From Candidatus Brocadiia bacterium (GTDB lineage Bacteria > Planctomycetota > PUPC01 > DSUN01), in contig JADHXT010000236.1 of the NCBI GenBank assembly GCA_016782825.1, positions 1 through 6,033 of the forward strand: a DNA stretch of 6,033 nucleotides, in the 5' to 3' direction. The position numbers and the translations under genes are program-made. Below the pieces are notes generated by a model. That model saw only the letters and a list, made by a program, of their open reading frames with translations. It was not told where the DNA came from and ran no database searches. Shown here piece by piece: positions 1-5,560 of the stretch (position 1 is its first letter; every line of letters starts with the position of its first letter).

Positions 1-1290
1 GGCGATGTTGGCGCCGATGACGTAGTTGCCGGGGGAGCCGTATTCTTCGGCGGTGTCGTGGCAGGCCTTGTGGATGGCGATCATGATGTCGTGGAGACGC
101 TGGTCCACTTCCTCGCTGGGCCAGCCGATGTGGGTGGCGTTTTGCGCCATTTCGAGTCCCGAGGTGGCGACGCCGCCGGCGTTGGCGGCCTTGCCGGGGC
201 CGTAGAGCACCTTGTTGGCGATGAACTGCTCGACGGCTTCGGGCGAGCTGGGCATGTTGGCGCCTTCGGCGACGAGGAAGCAGCCCTTGGCGAGGAGCGA
301 CGCGGCGTCGGGGCCTTCGATCTCGTTCTGGGTGGCGCTGGGGAAGGCGCAGTCGCAGCGGATGCCCCACGGGCGGGCGCCGTCGCGATACTGGGCGCCG
401 AACTTGTCGGCATACTCGCGGATGCGGCCGCGGCGGACGTTTTTGAGCTCGAGCACGTAGGCGAGCTTTTCTTCGTCGATGCCGTCGGGGTCGTAGATGG
501 TGCCGCCCGAGTCCGAGAGGGTGACGGGCTTGGCGCCGAGCTGGATGAGCTTCTCGACGGTGTACTGGGCAACGTTGCCGGAACCGGAGACGGTGCAGAC
601 CTTGCCTTCGAAGGTCTCGCCGCGTGTCTTGAGCATCTCCTGGGCGAAGTAGACGGCGCCGTAGCCGGTGGCCTCGGGGCGGATGAGCGAGCCGCCCCAG
701 TTGAGTCCCTTGCCGGTGAGGACGCCTGTGAACTCGTTGGTCAGGCGCTTGTATTGGCCGAAGAGGAAGCCAATCTCGCGGCCGCCGACGCCGATGTCGC
801 CCGCGGGCACGTCGGTGTGAGGCCCGATGTGGCGGAAGAGCTCGGACATGAAGGACTGGCAGAAGCGCATGACCTCGCTGTCGCTCTTGCCCTTGGGGTC
901 GAAGTCCGAGCCGCCCTTGCCGCCGCCCATGGGGAGGGTGGTGAGGGAGTTTTTGAAGACCTGCTCGAAGCCGAGGAACTTGAGGATGCTGGCACACACG
1001 CTGGCGTGGAAGCGGAGGCCGCCCTTGTAGGGGCCGATGGCGCTGTTGAACTCGAAGCGGAAGCCGCGGTTGACCTGCACCTCGCCGCGGTCGTCCTGCC
1101 ACGGGACGCGGAAGATGATCTGGCGCTCGGGCTCGACGAGGCGTTCGAGGATTTTGCCATTCTGGTAGGCCTTGTTGCGCGTGAGAACCGGCTCGAGGCA
1201 TTCGAACACTTCCGTGACGGCCTGGAGGAACTCGCTCTCGCCAGGGTTCCTCTGCTTGACGATCTCGAGAGCGTGGTTGATGTAGTCCAA
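1..1290 (-). CDS. gdhA: NADP-type glutamate dehydrogenase, C-terminus cut by window edge
   Basis: Catalyses reductive amination of 2-oxoglutarate with ammonium to give glutamate, a cytoplasmic hexameric enzyme of ammonia assimilation. 430 codons are visible with no stop. The translation ends in NYVIGANIA, which in the E. coli-type family lies about 14 residues before the C-terminus, so almost the whole protein is present. Family landmarks: ERLVEPERQI (49-58), GPYKGGLRFH (86-95) with substrate lysine K89, K113, PMGGGKGGSDFDPKGKS (120-136) with catalytic K125, VPAGDIGVGGREIG (161-174) with D165, Rossmann loop VSGSGNVAQ (234-242), SDSGG (259-263), and AEGANMP (341-347). The GSGNVA loop and overall similarity to E. 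coli GdhA favour NADP(H) specificity (inference). I choose TTG at 1290-1288 because AAGGAG lies 7 nt upstream (1303-1298) and the resulting N-terminus matches the family length. An in-frame open stretch continues upstream to ATG 1521 and is treated as a separate finding. It is divergent from nrpR-purF. Confidence 0.96.
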   Translation of the reverse strand, partial: MDYINHALEIVKQRNPGESEFLQAVTEVFECLEPVLTRNKAYQNGKILERLVEPERQIIFRVPWQDDRGEVQVNRGFRFEFNSAIGPYKGGLRFHASVCASILKFLGFEQVFKNSLTTLPMGGGKGGSDFDPKGKSDSEVMRFCQSFMSELFRHIGPHTDVPAGDIGVGGREIGFLFGQYKRLTNEFTGVLTGKGLNWGGSLIRPEATGYGAVYFAQEMLKTRGETFEGKVCTVSGSGNVAQYTVEKLIQLGAKPVTLSDSGGTIYDPDGIDEEKLAYVLELKNVRRGRIREYADKFGAQYRDGARPWGIRCDCAFPSATQNEIEGPDAASLLAKGCFLVAEGANMPSSPEAVEQFIANKVLYGPGKAANAGGVATSGLEMAQNATHIGWPSEEVDQRLHDIMIAIHKACHDTAEEYGSPGNYVIGANIA

Positions 1291-1297
1291 GTCTGTT

Positions 1298-1303
1298 CTC
1301 CTT
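1298..1303 (-). promoter_or_regulatory. Shine-Dalgarno of gdhA (supports TTG start)
   Basis: On the minus strand AAGGAG is followed by 7 nt and then TTG (1290-1288). This is the main sequence reason for preferring the TTG over an in-frame GTG at 1317-1315, which has no comparable ribosome binding site at a good distance. Confidence 0.75.
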
Positions 1304-1375
1304 GTGAGCGGGGACACTGTCCAGACAGCACGACGGACCACCCCGCTCGGGACCGTCGATGCCCAATTGATGGAC

Positions 1376-1390
1376 CGGCAACGCTTGCCG
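1376..1390. promoter_or_regulatory. Candidate NrpR operator at the gdhA start site
   Basis: CGGCAA-CGC-TTGCCG is a perfect 6+3+6 palindrome centred at 1383, just downstream of the predicted gdhA -10 and covering the predicted +1. The core GGCAA-N3-TTGCC recurs at 1595-1607. Known archaeal NrpR operators are GGAA-N6-TTCC (Methanococcus) and GGTA-N6-TACC (Methanosarcina). This site can be read as GGCA-N5-TGCC, one base shorter but with the same layout. Assignment to NrpR is inferred from similarity, position and the neighbouring nrpR gene. Confidence 0.6.
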
Positions 1391-1391
1391 T

Positions 1392-1419
1392 ATTCTACAC
1401 ACTGGCTGATGAAAGTCAA
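1392..1419 (-). promoter_or_regulatory. Predicted sigma70-like promoter of gdhA
   Basis: Minus-strand -35 TTGACT (1419-1414) and -10 TAGAAT (1397-1392) are separated by 16 bp. They match the consensus at 5 of 6 positions each. Transcription would start near 1385, giving a leader of about 95 nt before the TTG start. The start point falls inside the palindrome at 1376-1390, a typical arrangement for repression. Predicted from sequence only. Confidence 0.55.
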
Positions 1420-1518
1420 GTCCGTCGGCAAGAGATCGAGAAATATGGCCGGATCTGCCTGATTCCCCATCCAGGCCACGCAGAGAGGCTTTCTGAACCA
1501 TACGCCCTCGCGCGCTAG

Positions 1519-1574
1519 CATAAACCCTCCTATCCCAATGACATAGCATACCTCGGCTCACGTCTGATCGTCAG
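1519..1574 (-). promoter_or_regulatory. Weak upstream promoter and alternative gdhA start
   Basis: On the minus strand a weak -35 CTGACG (1574-1569), an 18-bp spacer and a -10 TATGCT (1550-1545) are followed by AGGAGG (1531-1526), 4 nt, and ATG (1521-1519). This ATG is in frame with gdhA and no stop intervenes over 77 codons. It would add an N-terminal stretch beginning MLAREGVWFRKPLCV that no GDH family member I know carries. Either a longer isoform or leader exists or the open frame is fortuitous. I favour the latter because the main gdhA promoter and operator lie inside it. Confidence 0.2.
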
Positions 1575-1594
1575 CCATAAACCAGGGCGGAAGC

Positions 1595-1607
1595 GGCAAC
1601 TATTGCC
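1595..1607. promoter_or_regulatory. Second copy of the candidate NrpR operator
   Basis: GGCAA-CTA-TTGCC repeats the ten palindromic bases of the gdhA site with a different 3-base centre, so the arms rather than the spacer are conserved. It lies between the divergent promoters, about 83 bp upstream of the nrpR -35. It is also about 20 bp upstream of a weak minus-strand promoter at 1545-1574. It could serve nrpR autoregulation, the upstream gdhA promoter, or looping with the site at 1383. Confidence 0.5.
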
Positions 1608-1663
1608 CCACAACCCGACCCGCCGTGCGCCGCCATCCCATCTGGTCAGTAATGCGGCAGAAG

Positions 1664-1676
1664 GCCAACACCTGCC
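1664..1676. promoter_or_regulatory. Degenerate third operator-like palindrome
   Basis: GCCAA-CAC-CTGCC matches the GGCAA-N3-TTGCC core at 8 of 10 positions and ends 13 bp upstream of the predicted nrpR -35 (1690). It is listed only because of its position beside the nrpR promoter and the two perfect copies in the same region. On its own it could be chance. Confidence 0.2.
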
Positions 1677-1689
1677 TCACATGTTGGTC

Positions 1690-1718
1690 TTGACATCGCC
1701 GGATACAAGCGGTAAGAT
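1690..1718 (+). promoter_or_regulatory. Predicted sigma70-like promoter of nrpR-purF
   Basis: A perfect -35 TTGACA (1690-1695), a 17-bp spacer and a -10 TAAGAT (1713-1718, 4 of 6) place the start of transcription near 1725. This makes the in-frame ATG codons at 1681 and 1717 unlikely starts, because they would lie upstream of or inside the promoter. It leaves TTG 1750 with a leader of about 25 nt. Confidence 0.6.
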
Positions 1719-1735
1719 GGTGGGGAAAACCATTC

Positions 1736-1740
1736 GGAGG
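1736..1740 (+). promoter_or_regulatory. Shine-Dalgarno that fixes the nrpR start at TTG 1750
   Basis: GGAGG lies 9 nt before TTG 1750. The upstream candidates TTG 1603, ATG 1681 and ATG 1717 lack a comparable site. The SD sits between GGAAA (1724-1728) and TTTCC (1745-1749), a 5-base inverted repeat that could occlude it or bind a protein. Confidence 0.65.
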
Positions 1741-1749
1741 CATCTTTCC

Positions 1750-2790
1750 TTGGACACGCGAACGAAAAAGCGGGCGGTGGCCATCCTGCGGGCACTGCGC
1801 GATGCCGGACGCCCCCTCGGCGCGAGCCGCCTGGCGCGCGACCTCGAGGCCATGGGCATCGACATGAGCCAGCGCACGGTGCGCTACTACCTGGCCATGC
1901 TCGATGGCGAGGGCCTCACGCGCAGTTGCGGCAAGAAGGGCCGCGAGATCACCCCCCTTGGCGAGGAGGAAGTGGCCCACGCCTTCGTGGCCGAGAAAGT
2001 GGGCTTCATCTCCGCCAAAGTGGACCAGCTCACCTGCCAGATGACCTTCCAGCCCCGCCGCCGCACGGGCACCATCATCCTCAACCTGTCCACCGTCCCC
2101 GCCGACCGCATCCGCGAGGCCGCGCGCGAGATCACCGCCGTCTTCGATGCGGGCCTCGGCATGGGCCGCCATCTGGCCGTCGCCCGCCCCGGCGAGGCCA
2201 TCGGCAAGTTCAAGACCCCCGCCGACTGCTTTGCCATCGGCACCGTGTGCAGCGTTACCCTCAACGGCCTGCTCCTGGGCGAAGGCATCCCCACCACCTC
2301 GCGCTTCGGCGGCCTGCTCGAGATCAGCAACGGCGAGCCCGTGCGGTTCACCGAGATGATCGAGTACAGCGGCTCCAGCCTCGACCCGCTGGAAATCTTC
2401 ATCAGCGGCAGGATGACCACCGTGCGCGAGGCCGCGCGCACGGGCAACGGCATCGTCGGCGCCGGCTTCCGCGAGGTGCCGGCCGTGGCCGTCCCCCGCA
2501 TCCGCCGCCTGCAAGCCAAGCTCGAACGCCTCGGCCTCGCCGGCATCGTGGCCATCGGCAAGCCCAACCGCCCGCTCCTCGAAGTCCCCGTGCCCGAAGG
2601 CCGCGCCGGCCTCATCGTCATCGGCGGACTCAACCCCCTGGCCGCCGTCTACGAAGCGGGCATCGACACGCACAACAAGGCACTCACCGGCCTCGTCGAC
2701 TTCGCCGAGCTCGTGGAATACACCGACCTCCGCGCGCGGGTCGGTGCCCTCCCCCTCACGGCCGGCGCCGAAGGAGTACGCACAGCGTGA
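1750..2790 (+). CDS. nrpR: NrpR-family nitrogen transcriptional repressor
   Basis: 346 residues starting MDTRTKKRAVAILRALRDAG. Residues 5-75 form a winged-helix domain: a first helix, RLARDLEAMGIDMSQRTVRYY as recognition region (27-47), then a wing ending GREITPLGEEE. Residues 78-325 are a single NrpR (DUF128) effector domain: AEKVGFISAKVDQLTCQ, NLSTVP, LGMGRHLAVA, TVCSVTLNGLLL, GIPTTSRFGGLLEI, and the hallmark GLIVIGGLNPLAAVYEAGI (287-305). In methanogens NrpR represses nitrogen-assimilation operons and is released from DNA by 2-oxoglutarate. Methanococcus NrpR has two effector domains, this one has one. The family is common in archaea and patchy in bacteria. It lies divergent from gdhA and overlaps purF by four bases, consistent with nitrogen control. 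Start TTG 1750 is chosen from SD and promoter; annotation from 1603, 1681 or 1717 would add unsupported residues. Family call firm, target genes inferred. Confidence 0.92.
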   Translation: MDTRTKKRAVAILRALRDAGRPLGASRLARDLEAMGIDMSQRTVRYYLAMLDGEGLTRSCGKKGREITPLGEEEVAHAFVAEKVGFISAKVDQLTCQMTFQPRRRTGTIILNLSTVPADRIREAAREITAVFDAGLGMGRHLAVARPGEAIGKFKTPADCFAIGTVCSVTLNGLLLGEGIPTTSRFGGLLEISNGEPVRFTEMIEYSGSSLDPLEIFISGRMTTVREAARTGNGIVGAGFREVPAVAVPRIRRLQAKLERLGLAGIVAIGKPNRPLLEVPVPEGRAGLIVIGGLNPLAAVYEAGIDTHNKALTGLVDFAELVEYTDLRARVGALPLTAGAEGVRTA

Positions 2791-4169
2791 AAGAGGCATG
2801 CGGGCTCTTCGGAACCTACGGATGCGACGGCGCCGCACAGAAGGCCTACCTGGGGCTCTTCGCGCTCCAGCATCGGGGCGAGGAAAGCGCCGGCATCGTC
2901 GTCTCCGACGACCGGAAGATCCGCAGCCGCAAAGGCATGGGCCTCCTCACCGATGTGATTGACGCCGACGACTTCACCGAGCTGCCCGGCCACATGGCCA
3001 TCGGCCACGTCCGCTACTCCACCACCGGCTCGCCCAAGCCGCAAAACGTCCAGCCCCTCGTCATCGAATACTCCCAGGGCCTCGTCGCCGTCGCCCACAA
3101 CGGCACCCTCACCAACGCCTACCGCCTCCGCCGCCAGTACGAGGCCCGCGGCTCCATCTTCCAGACCAGCACCGACAGCGAGGTGATCGTCCACCTCATG
3201 GCCGACCCCGAGTACCTCGGCAAGCCCGACCACGTGGCCCGCTGCCTCGCCCAGCTCGAAGGCGCCTTCTCCTTCCTCATCATGACCAAGCGCCGCCTCA
3301 TCGCCGCACGCGACCGCCACGGCTTCCGCCCCCTCTCCCTCGGCGACCTCGACGGCGCCCCCGTCGTCGCCAGCGAAACCTGCGCCTTCGACCTCCTCGG
3401 CGCACGCTACGTGCGCGACATCGAGCCCGGCGAGATGATCACCATCGACGAACGCGGCGTCGTCAGCGAACGCTTCTGCCCCCCCGACCAAGTGAAAAAG
3501 GCCCACTGCATCTTCGAGCACATCTACTTCGCCCGCCCCGACAGCCGCATCTTCGGCGAAAACTGCCAGCTCGTGCGCACCCGCCTCGGCGAAATCCTCG
3601 CCCGCGAGCACCCCGTCGACGCCGACGTCGTCATGCCCCTCCCCGACTCCGGCAACCCCGCCGCCCTCGGCTTCGCCCACGAAAGCGGCATCCCCTTCCA
3701 GTTCGGCGTCATCCGCAACCACTACGTCGGCCGCACCTTCATCCAGCCCCGCAGCCGCAGCTTCAGCGTCCGCGTCAAGCTCAACGTCATCGCGGACATC
3801 GTCCGCGGCAAGCGCGTCGTCGTCGTGGATGACAGCATCGTGCGCGGCACCACCAGCCGCACCCGCCTCGGCATGCTCCGCGAGGCCGGCGCCACGGAGA
3901 TCCACCTGCGCATCAGCAGCCCGCCCATCCGCCACCCCTGCTTCTTCGGCATCGACTTCCCCACCCGCACCGAGCTCGTCGCCGCCGCCCGCACGGTCGA
4001 AGAAGTGCGCGAGTTCATCGGCGTCGACTCCCTCGGCTACATCAGCGTCGAGGGCCTCCTCTCCGCCGTCAGCGGCGCCCCATGCGACTACTGCACCGCC
4101 TGCTTCACCGGCGACTACCCCTGTCCCGTCGCCGACCCCGTCGAAAAGCTCGCCCTCGAACGGCACTGA
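2787..4169 (+). CDS. purF: Amidophosphoribosyltransferase (glutamine PRPP amidotransferase)
   Basis: First committed step of de novo purine synthesis: PRPP plus glutamine gives 5-phosphoribosylamine, glutamate and pyrophosphate. 460 residues, full length. The N-terminal Ntn glutaminase has nucleophile C5 after a 4-residue propeptide (MKEA-CGLFG), then LQHRGEESAG (27-36), GHVRYSTTG (73-81), AHNGTL (103-108) and STDSE (128-132). The C-terminal phosphoribosyltransferase domain has the PRPP loop VVVVDDSIVRGTTS (344-357). Cysteines C241, C385, C436 and C439 (the last two in CDYCTACFTG) match the four [4Fe-4S] ligands of the Bacillus-type enzyme, so this is the iron-sulfur, propeptide-processed form rather than the E. 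coli form. Start GTG 2787 overlaps the nrpR stop (GTGA) with AAGGAG 10 nt upstream (2771-2776), implying translational coupling and co-transcription. Its frame is open for 287 codons further upstream, but that part is the shadow of nrpR. Confidence 0.97.
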   Translation: MKEACGLFGTYGCDGAAQKAYLGLFALQHRGEESAGIVVSDDRKIRSRKGMGLLTDVIDADDFTELPGHMAIGHVRYSTTGSPKPQNVQPLVIEYSQGLVAVAHNGTLTNAYRLRRQYEARGSIFQTSTDSEVIVHLMADPEYLGKPDHVARCLAQLEGAFSFLIMTKRRLIAARDRHGFRPLSLGDLDGAPVVASETCAFDLLGARYVRDIEPGEMITIDERGVVSERFCPPDQVKKAHCIFEHIYFARPDSRIFGENCQLVRTRLGEILAREHPVDADVVMPLPDSGNPAALGFAHESGIPFQFGVIRNHYVGRTFIQPRSRSFSVRVKLNVIADIVRGKRVVVVDDSIVRGTTSRTRLGMLREAGATEIHLRISSPPIRHPCFFGIDFPTRTELVAAARTVEEVREFIGVDSLGYISVEGLLSAVSGAPCDYCTACFTGDYPCPVADPVEKLALERH

Positions 4170-4190
4170 GGTCGCCAAGAGAAGGCAACC
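4170..4190 (+). terminator. Weak hairpin directly after purF
   Basis: GGTCGCC (4170-4176) pairs with GGCAACC (4184-4190) except for one C-A mismatch, with a 7-nt A/G-rich loop. It begins at the base after the purF stop codon. Only a short TTT (4196-4198) follows, so it is a poor intrinsic terminator and could be coincidental or an RNA-stabilising end. Confidence 0.25.
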
Positions 4191-4271
4191 GCAGATTTAC
4201 GCAGATGAACACAGATGAAGAAAGGCATGGGATTAGGGTTTCAGATTCCGATGCTGATAGCTGATAGCTGA
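4188..4271. repeat. Degenerate short tandem repeats (GCAGAT-type and GCTGATA)
   Basis: 4188-4220 contains three imperfect CGCAGAT/ACAGATGAA units. 4253-4271 contains GCTGATA, GCTGATA, GCTGA. The segment is AT-richer than the genes. Motifs of this kind are familiar dispersed intergenic repeats in many bacterial genomes, and their translation on the minus strand gives the recurring spurious peptide SSSVFICVNLRL. I see no gene here. Confidence 0.6.
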
Positions 4272-4304
4272 CCGCTTCTCTTCTTGTGGGCGGGGCGTCT
4301 TCCT

Positions 4305-4348
4305 GGGCTGCGTAGCCCCTATCCTCCGAAGCCTTGGCGAAGGAGGAT
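4305..4348. repeat. Twin hairpin unit with GGAGGAT palindrome
   Basis: GGGCT-GCGT-AGCCC (4305-4318) is followed by ATCCTCC (4321-4327) pairing perfectly with GGAGGAT (4342-4348). Inside the second hairpin, GAA faces GAA (tandem G-A type mismatches) and then GCC-TT-GGC closes the palindrome. This looks like a dispersed REP-like intergenic hairpin; its translation contains the recurring spurious peptide SSFAKASEDRGY. Confidence 0.55.
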
Positions 4349-4390
4349 GGCGAAGCAGGCTGCCCCGCGTCTTCGGGCCCCTGCCCTACC

Positions 4391-4464
<74 letters not shown>

Positions 4465-4602
4465 AGAGGAAGAGAGAAGGCCGTTCGGGGCACGTTTCGT
4501 GCGAGACGAAACCCGCCCCGCCTTGCTCCGCCGCTTCGCGGGGAACCCCACCATCACCGCCAAGCGTCCCCCGCCACTCGCCCCCCCCCGTAGTGCTCCG
4601 CT

Positions 4603-4653
4603 CCCCCTCTACTCGTCCCCCTGCTCCGCGGGGGGACGGGCTGTCTTCGAGGC
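4603..4653. repeat. 51-bp direct repeat, copy 1
   Basis: Identical over 51 bp to 4981-5031. It contains the hairpin CGTCCCCC (4614-4621) / GGGGGACG (4631-4638) with a 9-nt loop, then CTGTCTTCGAGGC. It lies 25 bp left of the long inverted-repeat element, and copy 2 lies to its right. Confidence 0.85.
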
Positions 4654-4678
4654 CCTGCCTCGATCTCCTGGGCATGAA

Positions 4679-4884
4679 GTCCCGAAGGGACGATTCGGTA
4701 TAGCCCAGGGAGGAGCGAAGCGGAACCCTGGGTATCGTGCCCCATCTCCCCCAGCCCCGCACGGGGCGGTTCAGTTTGCGGGTCCGCCTGCCGCTCAATC
4801 GCCCCTGCAGGGCTCAAGGCATGTAGGGGATGCGGCGTTTCCCAGGGCTTCGCTCTGGGCTATACCGAATCGTCCCTGCGGGAC
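4679..4884. repeat. 206-bp long inverted-repeat element (MITE-like)
   Basis: Left arm 4679-4708 (GTCCCGAAGGGACGATTCGG, then TATAGCCCAG) and right arm 4855-4884 are reverse complements over 30 bp with one mismatch. Each arm contains its own small palindrome, GTCCCGAAGGGAC on the left and GTCCCTGCGGGAC on the right. Between the arms are CCCAGGG (4704-4710) pairing with CCCTGGG (4726-4732), GCCCCG-CA-CGGGGC (4754-4767), CCCTGCAGGG (4803-4812), and CCCAGGG (4841-4847) facing CTCTGGG (4853-4859). No open frame resembles a transposase. It could be a non-autonomous mobile element, a REPIN-like unit or a structured RNA. It resembles nested-hairpin intergenic repeats I associate with planctomycete-type genomes (recollection, not searched). 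Confidence 0.7.
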
Positions 4885-4956
4885 TGCGAGCCGTCTTCCC
4901 CTCTACCTATAGAACGATAGCCGGCGCCACTTTGTCAAAACGCGAGATGCGATAAT

Positions 4957-5031
4957 CTCTACTCGCCCCCCTGCTCCGCCCCCCCTCTACTCGTCCCCCT
5001 GCTCCGCGGGGGGACGGGCTGTCTTCGAGGC
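4957..5031. repeat. 51-bp direct repeat, copy 2, with partial tandem unit
   Basis: 4981-5031 is identical to 4603-4653. A partial unit beginning CTCTACTCG at 4957 precedes the same motif at 4985 by 28 bp, so the repeat is locally reduplicated. A diverged third piece, GGGGACGGGGTGTCTTCGAG, follows at 5074-5093. Confidence 0.8.
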
Positions 5032-5037
5032 TTCCAC

Positions 5038-5063
5038 CCTCCGTAGCAGGGCTACTGCGGAGG
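5038..5063. repeat. Bulged hairpin CCTCCGTAGC / GCTA..CGGAGG
   Basis: CCTCCG (5038-5043) pairs with CGGAGG (5058-5063), and TAGC pairs with GCTA around an AGG loop, leaving a 3-nt bulge (CTG) on the right arm. The downstream piece GCGGAGGACG.GCCGC occurs at 5057-5072 and, with one difference, again near 5118. Confidence 0.5.
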
Positions 5064-5099
5064 ACGCGCCGCAGGGGACGGGGTGTCTTCGAGCCTACC

Positions 5100-5560
5100 A
5101 CTTACCGAGATGGATCCATTGCGGAGGACGGGCCGCCTCGCCCATATCACATGCCAGGAAACGCCGCGTGACCCCATACCGGGGTACAGGGCCACGCAGA
5201 AGACGTTAGGGTCCCGTCTATCCCTCGCCAATGTTTGCAGGTCGCACATGTCTCGGCTTGCCTCGTCCGCATTGCTGCGAACGGCGCGGGGTCGCCCCAC
5301 GCGCTGTCCCCTCACGAGGACCTTTCTCTCCATACCCCGCCAAAGCGGGGGTTAGGCGTTAGCCTTCTGGGCCGAGACTCCAAGGGGCCGGGACTGGGAA
5401 AACGGGACAGTCCATCCCGGCATAGGTCTTTAGCTTCCCTGCAAACGTAGCTCGTGACCAGGTCCCGCCTTTCGTTGGGTTCCCTGGCAGGCCCCCCGAA
5501 GGGGGCCTTCGCTGAGGCTTGCTTCTGACCTTGCACTTGCGGGGCGAACTTCAGGCGCTG
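5100..5560. other. Gene-free stretch with scattered hairpins
   Basis: No open frame here has family features, a good ribosome site or the codon pattern of the left-hand genes. Visible structures are ACCCC (5171-5175) / GGGGT (5181-5185) inside GCGTG/CACGC, CCCCGC-CAAA-GCGGGG (5335-5350), and AGGCCCCC-CGAA-GGGGGCCT (5489-5508), which on the minus strand has a C(UUCG)G tetraloop. The pairs GGACTG/CAGTCC (5391-5413) and CGGGA/TCCCG (5403-5419) are mutually exclusive. None is followed by a T run, so none is a clear terminator. No tRNA T-loop or rRNA motif was seen. Confidence 0.5.

Noticed and set aside
58..1518. 486-codon plus-strand open frame
   Set aside because: It is the exact antisense of gdhA; its Val/Gly/Ala/Glu-rich translation has no family motif, whereas the minus strand is a clear GDH.
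1603..1749. nrpR starts at TTG 1603, ATG 1681 or ATG 1717
   Set aside because: They precede or overlap the TTGACA-N17-TAAGAT promoter, lack an SD, and add residues outside the winged-helix domain; TTG 1603 is also half of the operator palindrome.
1600..2838. 412-codon minus-strand open frame
   Set aside because: Antisense shadow of nrpR; no recognisable domain.
1926..4169. 747-codon open frame continuing upstream of purF
   Set aside because: The part before 2787 overlaps nrpR in another frame and reads as Arg/Pro/His-rich low complexity; purF proper begins with the family-typical propeptide and CGLFG at GTG 2787.
2649..4178. 509-codon minus-strand open frame
   Set aside because: Antisense shadow of purF, Asp/Gly/Ala/Val-rich, no motif or ribosome site.
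5052..5333. 93-codon minus-strand open frame (MERKVLVRGQ...)
   Set aside because: No SD at a good distance, no recognised family, and its C-terminal part is the repeated CTTCGAGG-type DNA. Kept as unassigned DNA.
5489..5508. Intrinsic terminator at the AGGCCCCC/GGGGGCCT hairpin
   Set aside because: The stem is strong but there is no T run after it on either strand, and no gene clearly ends beside it.
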